The notes beneath the pieces are model-generated. The model saw only the letters and a list, made by a program, of their open reading frames with translations. It was not told the origin of the DNA and searched no databases. Shown in pieces: positions 1 to 5,742 of a stretch of DNA of 11,718 bases; position 1 is the first letter of the stretch; the number at the start of each line of letters is the position of its first letter. The stretch spans positions 1-11,718 of the forward strand of contig SHXF01000128.1 of NCBI GenBank assembly GCA_009693435.1. Reading direction: 5' to 3'. The position numbers and the translations under genes are program-made. This DNA is from Betaproteobacteria bacterium. Its GTDB lineage: Bacteria; Pseudomonadota; Gammaproteobacteria; Burkholderiales; SG8-39.

Positions 1-149
1 TAGCGATTTATTGCTGCAATGCCGCGAGTAGTCGATTGGATGACGGCTTCCGACCCAGAGCGGTCATTGGTGACCGACGGTTTGGCACTGCTTTCGTGGC
101 ACGCAGTCTAGAGGAAGTACGGTGCTGGTTTTCACGGTTTGTTAGTACA
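1..149. other. Non-coding left flank, no recognisable gene
   Basis: No open frame here resembles a protein I know, and every frame on both strands is broken or of random composition. The only local structure is a short perfect inverted repeat at 61-76 (CGGTCA, four-base loop, TGACCG), too short and without a T-tract to be called a terminator. The segment ends where the first IS21-like mini-element begins. It may be eroded remains of whatever originally adjoined the truncated glutathione S-transferase gene, but nothing in the sequence proves this. Confidence 0.4.
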
Positions 150-280
150 TGTTGACGCCGGCGCTGAATTGACCAGGAGTGCCGGTTTCGGTTTGACCAG
201 GGTGCGCCCAATGAATGCTCTGGTCAGTCGCTGATCGGCACTACCCCTCTAAACTGCTCAATTTTCGGTCGGCGTCAACA
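150..280. mobile_element. 131-bp IS21-family mini-element (terminal repeats only, no transposase)
   Basis: The two ends are an 11-bp perfect inverted repeat (TGTTGACGCCG at 150-160, its complement at 270-280), and the match runs two bases further outward on each side (148-160 and 270-282). Inside, TTGACCAGG occurs at 169-177 and 193-201. On the other side lie the inverted copies TTGAGCAG (complement of 254-261) and TGACCAG (complement of 220-226). The first inner repeat begins 20 bases from the end on both sides. A TGTTGA-type end with spaced inner TTGACC repeats is the pattern of IS21-family termini (istA/istB elements). There is no room for istA or istB. I see no matching target duplication (left flank TTAGTACA, right flank TGCACCTC), so this may be a deletion or recombination scar rather than a clean insertion. 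Confidence 0.65.
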
Positions 281-282
281 TG

Positions 283-741
283 CACCTCGCCGATTCGCAT
301 CCGCAGGCGGGCCTCGCGCTAGCGATCGGCACGGCGGAACGCGCGCATTTCTACAAATAGATGGTGTGGCTAACCAATACACTGCAGGCCGCGCTCATCA
401 TCTACTTCTATCCGGAGCGCTGAGTCAATGAAGGCAACGCGGCGGGCGCGGCGGAAGTGAAGGCGCATGCAGAAACGAAGATCGGCGCGATGCTCGATCA
501 GATGGACGCGCACCTCGCCGCGCACGGCAAGGACTGGTTCTCCGGCGGGCGCTACAGCGCGCTGGATCCCTACGCCTTCCTCATATGCCGCTGGACGCGC
601 GGCTTCGGCCGCCCGGCGCGCAGCCTGCCGCACCTCGGGCCGTATTTGAACAGGATGCTCACCCGCCCGGCCGTGCAGCGCGTGATCGCAAAAGAAAAGC
701 TGCCCGTGCCCTACGTCTGGATCTTCGGCGACCAGCCGTAG
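283..741 (+). pseudogene. Glutathione S-transferase, 5'-truncated, two in-frame stops
   Basis: A single frame from the mini-element edge to TAG at 739-741 gives about 150 codons of a GST C-terminal helical domain. Readable parts include HLADSHPQAGLA, GTAERAHFYK, MVWLTNTLQAALIIYFYPER and, in the open 3' part, MDAHLAAHGKDWFSGGRYSA, LDPYAFLICRWTRGF and YLNRMLTRPAVQRV. The frame is stopped by TAG at 358-360 and TGA at 421-423. Both fall where I recall relatives having Trp (FYK-W-M, PER-W-V), so each looks like one G-to-A change in a TGG codon. The N-terminal thioredoxin-fold domain that binds glutathione, about 80 residues, is missing; the frame begins exactly where the IS21-like element ends. 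Loss of that domain plus two stops makes it a dead gene. Its last 31 bases overlap the 3' end of the convergent amidohydrolase gene. Confidence 0.85.
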
Positions 742-1559
742 GCCCTGGCGCAGGCGCCGCCCATCAGCATCGCCCTTTCATCCTTGCTCAGGCGGTCGGT
801 CAGGCGGAAGGGCTCTACGGCCTGTTCGTAGTTGACCACCGCGAAGGCACGGGTCCAGTCGGTGCCCCACAGGCAGCGCTGGAAACCCCAGGCGTCGAAC
901 ACGCGGGCGAGCGGCTCCCAGATATCCGGGAAGGGATACGGTTCCCTGGACAGTGTGCAGGCGCCGCTTACCTTGATCACGACGTTCTTGCGCTTGGCGA
1001 GGTTCAATACCTTCGGCAAGTCGGCCAAGGGCTGTGGCGACAGGGCGTCCGGCGTGCGGGGCTGCATGATACCCAGGTGGTCGAGGATGAATCGCGTGTC
1101 AGGGTGGCGGTCGATCAGCGCCTTGCCCGCGTCGAGGTTGCCCCAGCACAGCATGTTGACGGGAAAGTCGTGCCGGACCGCTTCGCGCAGGATCCGGTCG
1201 ATGCCCGGGTGGTTCGGGTCGTTTGCCCGCTCCTTTGTCACGATGATGCGGATGCCGACGGTGCCGGGTGTCTTCTTCCATTCAGCGATGACATCGGCCA
1301 CCGCCGGATTGTCCGGATCGACCGGTTTGACGAGGGCAAGCCGGCCGGGATGCGCCTTTTGCACTTCCACTGCATAGCTGGCGTCGTACCGGTACATGGA
1401 AAAGGAGGAGATGAAGATCGCGCCGTCGACGCCGACCTTGTCCATCGCCGCCACCATCTCGTCACCAGTGACATGCGCCGGCCAATTCGGCAAGGTGTCC
1501 CAGGGCCGTTTCGGGGTGTTCGCTTCATAGGCGTGGACTTGGGAATCAATGATCGTCAT
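711..1559 (-). CDS. Amidohydrolase-2 family hydrolase (TIM-barrel)
   Basis: The gene encodes 282 residues, a usual length for the amidohydrolase_2 family (the fold of 2-pyrone-4,6-dicarboxylate lactonase and related lactonases and decarboxylases). It is probably a cytosolic hydrolase of a lactone or carboxylated ring product; the substrate is unknown. Visible marks are the N-terminal beta-1 motif IIDSQVHAY (His9; the first His of the usual HxH is Gln7), an LDHLG motif near residue 161, WGTDWTR with Asp234 in the position of the catalytic or metal Asp, and a C-terminal helix ending ARAYGW where relatives usually have N-A-x-x-x-Y. The ATG at 1559-1557 lies 3 bases after the stop of the MetE-like gene, so both were one transcription unit. 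No strong Shine-Dalgarno is seen (GGAT about 10 bases upstream). The frame is intact although its upstream partner is broken. Confidence is high for the fold, low for any exact reaction. Confidence 0.85.
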   Translation of the reverse strand: MTIIDSQVHAYEANTPKRPWDTLPNWPAHVTGDEMVAAMDKVGVDGAIFISSFSMYRYDASYAVEVQKAHPGRLALVKPVDPDNPAVADVIAEWKKTPGTVGIRIIVTKERANDPNHPGIDRILREAVRHDFPVNMLCWGNLDAGKALIDRHPDTRFILDHLGIMQPRTPDALSPQPLADLPKVLNLAKRKNVVIKVSGACTLSREPYPFPDIWEPLARVFDAWGFQRCLWGTDWTRAFAVVNYEQAVEPFRLTDRLSKDERAMLMGGACARAYGWSPKIQT

Positions 1560-1562
1560 TTT

Positions 1563-2588
1563 TCAGGATCCAAATTCAGAACGAAGTAGTTTTGCCGCCG
1601 CCACCATCGAGCGCAGCTTGCCGTCGGTCACCTCGCGCGGCAGGTACTTCATGCCGCAGTCCTGGGCGAGGATCACGTCTTCGGGCCGCAGGTAGCGCAG
1701 CGCTTTCCTGATTCGTTCGGCCACGGTTTGCGGCGTTTCGATCGTCTGGTCGAGCAGATCGGTGCAGCCGACCATGATCTGCTTGCCCCGCAAGCCTTCG
1801 AGCACCTTGCAATCGAGCTTCGACTGCGCTGTCTCGAAAGAGATCTGCCTGCAACTGCAGCCGGCGAGCTCGGGCAGGAAGGAATAGCCCGAAGGCCGTG
1901 CGTGGATGATCGCGGCGTAGCCGAAGTAGATGTGCACCGCGGTCGTGCCGGTGACGCCTTCCAGCGCGCGGTTGAGCGCCGCCAGGCCGTATTCGCGCGC
2001 CTTCTCGGGCCGCGCCTGCATGTAAGGCTCGTCCACCTGCACCACGTCCGCGCCCGCGGCGAAGAGATCGCGGATTTCCTCGTTGACCGCCGCGGCGTAG
2101 TCCATGGCGCATTCGGCGTCCGACTTGTAGAAATCGTTCTGCGCCTGCTGGCTCATGATGAACGGGCCGGGGACGGTTATCTTCACTTTCCTTGCAGTAT
2201 TTTTCTTCAAAAAGAGCAGGTCCTGGACTTCAACCGCGTGCTTCCGGCGAATCTTCCCTGCCAAGCGCGGCACCGGGTTCGGGTTGCCCGAGCGGTCGAG
2301 CGCGCTGCCCGGGTTGTCGATGTCCACGCCTTCCAGCGCGGTGGCGAAGCGGTTGGAGTAGCTCTCGCTGCGGATCTCACCGTCGGTAATGATGTCGATG
2401 CCGATTTGTTCCTGCGCGCGGATCGCGAATTAGGTAGCATCGTCCTGCGCCTGCGCGAGCCGTGGTTCGGCAATGCGCCACAGCTCCTTCGCGCGCATGC
2501 GCGGCGGAAAGCGGCCGCCGAGCTTCTTGCGGTCGATCAGCCATTCGGGCTGCGGGTAGCTGCCGACCAGTGTCGTTGGGAACAGCAT
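1563..2588 (-). pseudogene. MetE-like methyltransferase (COG0620 type), in-frame TAA at codon 53
   Basis: Read from ATG at 2588-2586, one frame of 341 codons runs to TGA at 1565-1563, broken only by TAA at 2432-2430. The N-terminal part reads TLVGSYPQPEWLIDRKKLGG and FPPRMRAKELW, then after the stop GIDIITDGEIRSESYSNRFA, then the C-terminal barrel with QVDEPYMQARPEKAREYGL, VHIYFGYAAIIH, ISFETAQSKLD and DCGMKYLPRE. This is the short C-terminal-domain type of cobalamin-independent methionine synthase homologue, which moves methyl groups to a thiol using zinc. Of the zinc ligands, the His, the Glu (SFET) and the final Cys (DCG) are present, but the Cys of the usual H-x-C is Tyr (HIY; TAC could be TGC with one change). 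The piece after the stop has no good start with a ribosome site; GTG at 2327 is the first. A sequencing error or read-through cannot be excluded. It forms an operon with the amidohydrolase. Confidence 0.75.
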
Positions 2589-2617
2589 GTGGTGGCGGGG
2601 ATTGTAGACTAGGCGGC
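2589..2617. promoter_or_regulatory. 29-bp divergent start region with overlapping -10-like boxes
   Basis: Only 29 bases separate the ATG of the MetE-like gene (minus) from the ATG of the MBL-fold gene (plus). The minus strand has TACAAT (complement of 2601-2606), which would place a start of transcription a few bases before its ATG. The plus strand has TAGACT at 2605-2610, seven bases before the ATG at 2618. Neither gene has a clear Shine-Dalgarno, which fits near-leaderless messages. No convincing -35 was found, so this is tentative. Confidence 0.3.
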
Positions 2618-2823
2618 ATGGCTACCACCTATCCCGTTGCGCGCTGGAAAATCGGGTCCGCGACCATCACGCGCGTGGTCGAGATCGAAGGTTCCTCGCC
2701 CTGCACGTTCTTCTTCAGGGAGAGCAGGCCGGAGCAATTGCTGCAGCACGCCTGGTTGCAGCCGCACTTCCTCACCGAAGAGGGGCGCGTGCGCGCCGCG
2801 ATCCACTGTTTCGCCGTCCAGTC
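2618..2823 (+). pseudogene. Metallo-beta-lactamase-fold hydrolase, N-terminal fragment only
   Basis: From ATG 2618 the product begins MATTYPVARWKIGSATITRV and continues through TFFFRESRPEQLL, WLQPHFLTEEGRVRAAIH and CFAVQS. This matches the N-terminal strands of MBL-fold metallo-hydrolases, where an IHxFxVxS strand is normally followed by a GGRxIxVDTxxGN segment and then the HxHxDH zinc motif. All of that is missing. Homology stops at about codon 69, where the IS21-like element starts. Translation would run through its end to a TGA at 2867-2869, adding about 14 unrelated residues. A complete enzyme of this type has roughly 280-320 residues, so this fragment has no active site. It diverges from the MetE-like gene and was probably part of the same metabolic neighbourhood. 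Confidence 0.75.
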
Positions 2824-2974
2824 TGTTGAATGTTGCCTCGAATTGACCCGCCTTTCCACAAACGCCTGACCCGCATTGAATCGTGACATCTAACTGACGA
2901 TGCACGGGATACTTAACGTAAGAATGGGTCAGCGCAGGATGGAAATACGGGTCAATCCGGAACGGAAATCAACA
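2824..2974. mobile_element. 151-bp IS21-family mini-element (two facing ends, no transposase)
   Basis: Both ends carry imperfect inverted repeats of about 55 bases. They begin TGTTGA (2824-2829) and, on the minus strand, TGTTGA (complement of 2969-2974). Inner repeats sit at identical offsets on both sides: TTGACCCG starts 20 bases from each end (2843; complement of 2948-2955), TTTCCA follows in both arms, and CTGACCC starts 43 bases from each end (2866; complement of 2926-2932). Repeated TTGACC-type motifs at fixed spacing are the signature of IS21-family termini. Nothing resembling istA or istB fits between them. Its consensus differs from the element at 150-280 (TTGACCCG against TTGACCAGG), so it comes from a different IS21 relative. 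No target duplication is visible. Confidence 0.7.
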
Positions 2975-3064
2975 ACCTACTGGTTCCACATCCTGCTCTA
3001 CCTCGTCTTTGCCGCGACCGGCCTGGGGATGTTCGGCGCATCGTTCTTCATCCCGGCCCGCTAG
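2975..3064 (+). pseudogene. C-terminal transmembrane tail of an unidentified membrane protein
   Basis: Right of the mini-element an open frame encodes about 30 residues, TYWFHILLYLVFAATG followed by LGMFGASFFIPAR, ending at TAG 3062-3064. It contains one clear hydrophobic helix of about 22 residues and a charged end, as in the last membrane segment of a larger protein. I do not recognise the family. The same frame is open back to an ATG at 2939-2941 inside the element's right arm, giving a possible 41-residue single-span peptide, but there is no ribosome site at a useful distance. The simplest reading is the 3' remnant of a gene whose body was deleted together with the rest of the MBL-fold gene. 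Confidence 0.45.
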
Positions 3065-3067
3065 AAT
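3062..3067 (+). promoter_or_regulatory. -10-like TAGAAT just upstream of the Rieske operon
   Basis: TAGAAT lies 9 bases before the ATG at 3077, and the intervening bases contain no Shine-Dalgarno. Transcription starting at the usual distance would begin within a few bases of the ATG, suggesting a leaderless or near-leaderless operon message. No good TTGACA-like -35 is present at 16-18 bases. The box shares its first three bases with the stop codon of the upstream remnant. Confidence 0.35.
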
Positions 3068-3076
3068 TATCTTTCC

Positions 3077-4372
3077 ATGCTGAGCACCGCCGACAACGAA
3101 ATCCTGGTCCGCACCAACGAGGGCACTCCGATGGGCGAATACTTTCGGCGCTACTGGCTGCCGGTCGCGCTCTCGAAGGAGATGCCCGCGCCCGACAGCC
3201 CGCCGATCCGCGTCAAGGCGATGGGCGAGGAACTGGTCGCCTTCCGCGACACGAACGGCAGGGTGGGGCTGGTCGAACCACGCTGCGCGCACCGCGGCAC
3301 GAGCCTCTTTTTCGGGCGCAACGAGGAATGCGGCCTGCGCTGCGTGCACCACGGCTGGAAGTACGACGTGGAGGGCAAGTGCGTGGACATGCCGAACGTC
3401 GAGCCCGACGCCGCCATGCGCGGCAAGATCACCATCAAGGCCTATCCGACGCGGGAGTTCGGCGAGATGGTGTGGGCCTACCTCGGGCCACGCGAAGTGA
3501 TGCCCGAACTGCCGCAACTCGAGCACGGCATGCTGTCCGCGCCGCACTGCTACGTCACCAAGCGCCTGCAGCAGTGCAACTGGGCGCAGTCCATGGACGG
3601 CGCGGTGGACACGGCGCATTTCTCTTTCCTGCACATGCCGGCGCCCAAACAGGTATCCAACGTGAACGCTACTGTCGCCGCGGACGAGCGGCGCGTCCGC
3701 TGGCTGCGCAGCGACCCGATGCCGCGCTTCACCATCCTCGACCATGACGTCGGCTTCGTCGTCGGCGGCGCGCGCAAGGCCGACGGCAAGGACCTGTACT
3801 GGCGCATCACGCAGTTCATGCTACCGACGCACTCCATCACGCCTTCGGCCATGCCGGGCGAGGTCTACTACGGCTATACGTGGGTACCGGTGGACGACGA
3901 ATCCTGCTGGATCTACATCTACGGTTGGCACCCGGACCGGCCGATCACCGTTGAGGAACGCGCCAGGTTCGACAAGGGCGGCTATGGCCAGTTCGCCGAG
4001 CTCGGGCCCGGCTACGTGCCGCTGCGCAACCGCTCTAACGACTACCTCATCGACCGCGAGAAACAGAAGAAGGTCTCCTTCACCGGCGTGCACGGCATCG
4101 CCGAGCAGGACACCATGGCGCAGGAAAGCCAGGGCGCCATCGCCGACCGCAGCAAGGAACACCTGACCGCCTCCGACATCGGCGTGGTGCACTTTCGCCG
4201 CCTGATGCTCAATGAAGCGAAGAACCTGCGCGACGGAAAGGAGCCGGCGGCGGCGCAACATCCCGAGGGCTACCGCCTGCGTTCCGGCGGCGCCGTGCTA
4301 TCTGGGGAATTGTCGTTCGAGGAAGTCATGAAGCAGCGCTTCGGCAGCGCCACGGGGAAGGTGACCTCATAA
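3077..4372 (+). CDS. Rieske non-haem iron oxygenase, large (oxygenase) subunit, phthalate 4,5-dioxygenase-like
   Basis: This 431-residue protein is the terminal oxygenase that inserts oxygen into, or demethylates, an aromatic or related ring. The Rieske [2Fe-2S] domain has C70-x-H72 (RCAHRGTS) and C89-x2-H92 (CVHHGW). The catalytic domain has NWAQSMDG, then the bridging Asp178 and iron ligands His181 and His186 in VDTAHFSFLH. A third carboxylate ligand is probably Asp345 in the conserved stretch GIAEQDTMAQESQGAIADR. Length and motifs match the homomeric phthalate-dioxygenase group, which needs a separate reductase; none is encoded nearby. ATG 3077 is chosen because MLSTADNEILVRTNEGTPMG is the typical N-terminus. 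There is no Shine-Dalgarno. The TAA is directly followed by the ATG of the next gene, so this heads the operon. The substrate is not predictable from the sequence alone. Confidence 0.93.
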   Translation: MLSTADNEILVRTNEGTPMGEYFRRYWLPVALSKEMPAPDSPPIRVKAMGEELVAFRDTNGRVGLVEPRCAHRGTSLFFGRNEECGLRCVHHGWKYDVEGKCVDMPNVEPDAAMRGKITIKAYPTREFGEMVWAYLGPREVMPELPQLEHGMLSAPHCYVTKRLQQCNWAQSMDGAVDTAHFSFLHMPAPKQVSNVNATVAADERRVRWLRSDPMPRFTILDHDVGFVVGGARKADGKDLYWRITQFMLPTHSITPSAMPGEVYYGYTWVPVDDESCWIYIYGWHPDRPITVEERARFDKGGYGQFAELGPGYVPLRNRSNDYLIDREKQKKVSFTGVHGIAEQDTMAQESQGAIADRSKEHLTASDIGVVHFRRLMLNEAKNLRDGKEPAAAQHPEGYRLRSGGAVLSGELSFEEVMKQRFGSATGKVTS

Positions 4373-4777
4373 ATGGAAAACAGCGTCCTGCATGGCGGGT
4401 GCATGTGCGGCAAGGTCAAATACGAACTGCGAGGTGATCCCATCGTCACCTACTACTGCCAATGCGGCAAATGCCGCAAGCAGAGCGGCTCGTCCTTCGC
4501 CACCAATGTGATCTTCAGGAAGGAGCACCTCGTGTTCGTCGAGGGCGAGGAGGCAATCTCGCGCTGGAACTCCAGCCCCGGCAAGCACCGCTACTTCTGC
4601 TCCGCCTCGCCGCTCTGCAGCCACGGCGAGAACCGGAAGCACATCGTCTCCGTGCGCGCAGGCACGCTCAGCGACCCCTTGCCGCTCGCGCCCTCCGTTC
4701 ACGCCTTCGTCGCCCACAAGGCCAACTGGGTCGAGATCAACGACGATTCGCCCCACCACCCGGAGTACTTCGCTTGA
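4373..4777 (+). CDS. GFA/CENP-V-fold zinc protein
   Basis: A 134-residue protein of the family named for glutathione-dependent formaldehyde-activating enzyme, which binds two zinc ions; most members have no proven reaction. The first site shows C10-x-C12 (GGCMCGKVKY) and the second C29-x-C31-x2-C34 (YCQCGKCRKQSG). Where the family normally completes the first site with CxxCGSPL, this protein reads YFCSASPLCSHGEN. Cys76 is kept, the second Cys and its Gly are missing, and a Cys (82) stands where Tyr is usual. This is what a 6-base in-frame deletion plus one base change would give. The start follows the oxygenase stop with no gap; GGGGAAGG at 4354-4361 serves as ribosome site. As an inference, it may bind glutathione or a small aldehyde made by the pathway, for example formaldehyde from demethylation. 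Family assignment is firm, function is not. Confidence 0.85.
   Translation: MENSVLHGGCMCGKVKYELRGDPIVTYYCQCGKCRKQSGSSFATNVIFRKEHLVFVEGEEAISRWNSSPGKHRYFCSASPLCSHGENRKHIVSVRAGTLSDPLPLAPSVHAFVAHKANWVEINDDSPHHPEYFA
4762..4765 (+). promoter_or_regulatory. Ribosome binding site fixing a TTG start
   Basis: GGAG at 4762-4765 lies 8 bases before TTG at 4774. The frame of the binding-protein gene is open far upstream through the GFA gene, so this site, together with the signal peptide that begins at the TTG, decides the start. Confidence 0.6.
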
Positions 4778-5727
4778 GAATATTTTTAGCGTTCTTGATT
4801 TTGTTTTTCAACTCCCCGACAAAAGCCCAGGACTATCCCACCAAATCCATCACCGCGATTATTCCGTTCTCCTCTGGCAGCGCGAGCGACGTCATCGCGC
4901 GCCTAGTGCTCAACCGCATGGAGGGCCCGCTGGGGCAGCGTTTCGTCGTCAGCAACATTCCCGCGGCGGGCGGCGTTTCCGGCACGCTGAGCGCGAGCAA
5001 GGCCGCGCCCGACGGCTACACCATCGTCATGGGCGCCGCGGGCCCGACGGTGGTCAACAAGATCCTCAACCCGAAGCTGGGCTACGACCCGGAAAGGGAT
5101 TTTGACGCGATCTCGCTCTACGCCAGCCTGCCGAACGTCGCCGTCGTGAGCACCAAGCTGCCGATCAACACGTTGATTGAGCTGGCCGACTACGCGCGCA
5201 GGCATCCGAAGACGCCCTACGGTTCGGTCGGCAACGGCAGCTCGCAGCACCTGGCCGGCGCGCTCTTCGAGCAGCTGACAGGCGCGCAGATGCAGCACGT
5301 GCCGTACCGCATCACTTCGCAGATGCAGACCGACATGATGTCGGGCACCATGCCGGTGAGTTTCCAGCTCCTGCCCAATGTGCTGGGCAACATCAAGGCT
5401 GGCCACCTGCGCGCGTTGGCGGTTGCGAGCACCCGGCGCCTGGCCGCGATTCCCGACGTTCCCACCGCCGCCGAAGCGGGCTTGAAAGGCTTCGAATCCG
5501 CGGCATGGTTCGGCTTCCTGGCCCCGAAGGGCACGCCGCGCGGGGCGGTGGAGCGGCTAAACCGGGAGGTCGCCGCCGCCGTGGCCGACCCCGCCGTGCG
5601 AAACCGCTTCACCGAATTCGGTGCGGAGCCGCTAACCTCCACGCCTGAGGAACTTGCAAAGTACATCTCCGCCGAAGTGGCGAGGTGGCGGGAGATCATT
5701 ACCCGCGGCGGAATTACCTTGGAGTAG
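4774..5727 (+). CDS. Bug/TctC family periplasmic binding protein (first of three)
   Basis: From a TTG start that overlaps the GFA stop by four bases (TTGA), the gene encodes 317 residues, normal for this family. The first 18 residues, (M)RIFLAFLILFFNSPTKA, form a signal peptide with cleavage expected before QDYPTKSI. The mature part shows family marks: IIPFSSGSASDVIAR (strand and loop with Asp39), the SNIPAAGGVSGT glycine loop, AAPDGYTIVMG, LAGALFEQLTGA, VPYR, and a C-terminal VARWREIITRGGITLE. Such proteins bind organic acids, amino acids or aromatic acids in the periplasm for tripartite tricarboxylate (TctABC) transporters; no TctA or TctB gene is present here. The start of the gene is notably A+T-rich, as is common in signal-peptide codons. 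The ligand is unknown; the context suggests the substrate of the oxygenase pathway. Confidence 0.9.
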   Translation: MRIFLAFLILFFNSPTKAQDYPTKSITAIIPFSSGSASDVIARLVLNRMEGPLGQRFVVSNIPAAGGVSGTLSASKAAPDGYTIVMGAAGPTVVNKILNPKLGYDPERDFDAISLYASLPNVAVVSTKLPINTLIELADYARRHPKTPYGSVGNGSSQHLAGALFEQLTGAQMQHVPYRITSQMQTDMMSGTMPVSFQLLPNVLGNIKAGHLRALAVASTRRLAAIPDVPTAAEAGLKGFESAAWFGFLAPKGTPRGAVERLNREVAAAVADPAVRNRFTEFGAEPLTSTPEELAKYISAEVARWREIITRGGITLE

Positions 5728-5742
5728 CCCGGAGGGGGACGC

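Noticed and set aside
61..76. CGGTCA-TTGG-TGACCG hairpin as a terminator
   Set aside because: Only a six-base stem with no T-tract and no gene ending upstream.
8..211. Minus-strand open frame of 67 codons at the left edge
   Set aside because: Arg/Ser-rich random composition, covers half of the IS21-like element, no ribosome site and no family resemblance.
585..1589. Long plus-strand open frame opposite the amidohydrolase
   Set aside because: A shadow of the real minus-strand gene in G+C-rich DNA; its protein has no recognisable motif, while the minus strand encodes clear amidohydrolase motifs.
1728..2612. Plus-strand open frame of 294 codons opposite the MetE-like gene
   Set aside because: Composition typical of antisense frames (Arg, Ala, Val, His rich); the minus strand carries the MetE homology across the same span.
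4462..4773. Upstream extension of the first Bug protein through the GFA gene
   Set aside because: Arg/Leu-rich out-of-frame translation of GFA; the signal peptide and ribosome site place the start at TTG 4774.
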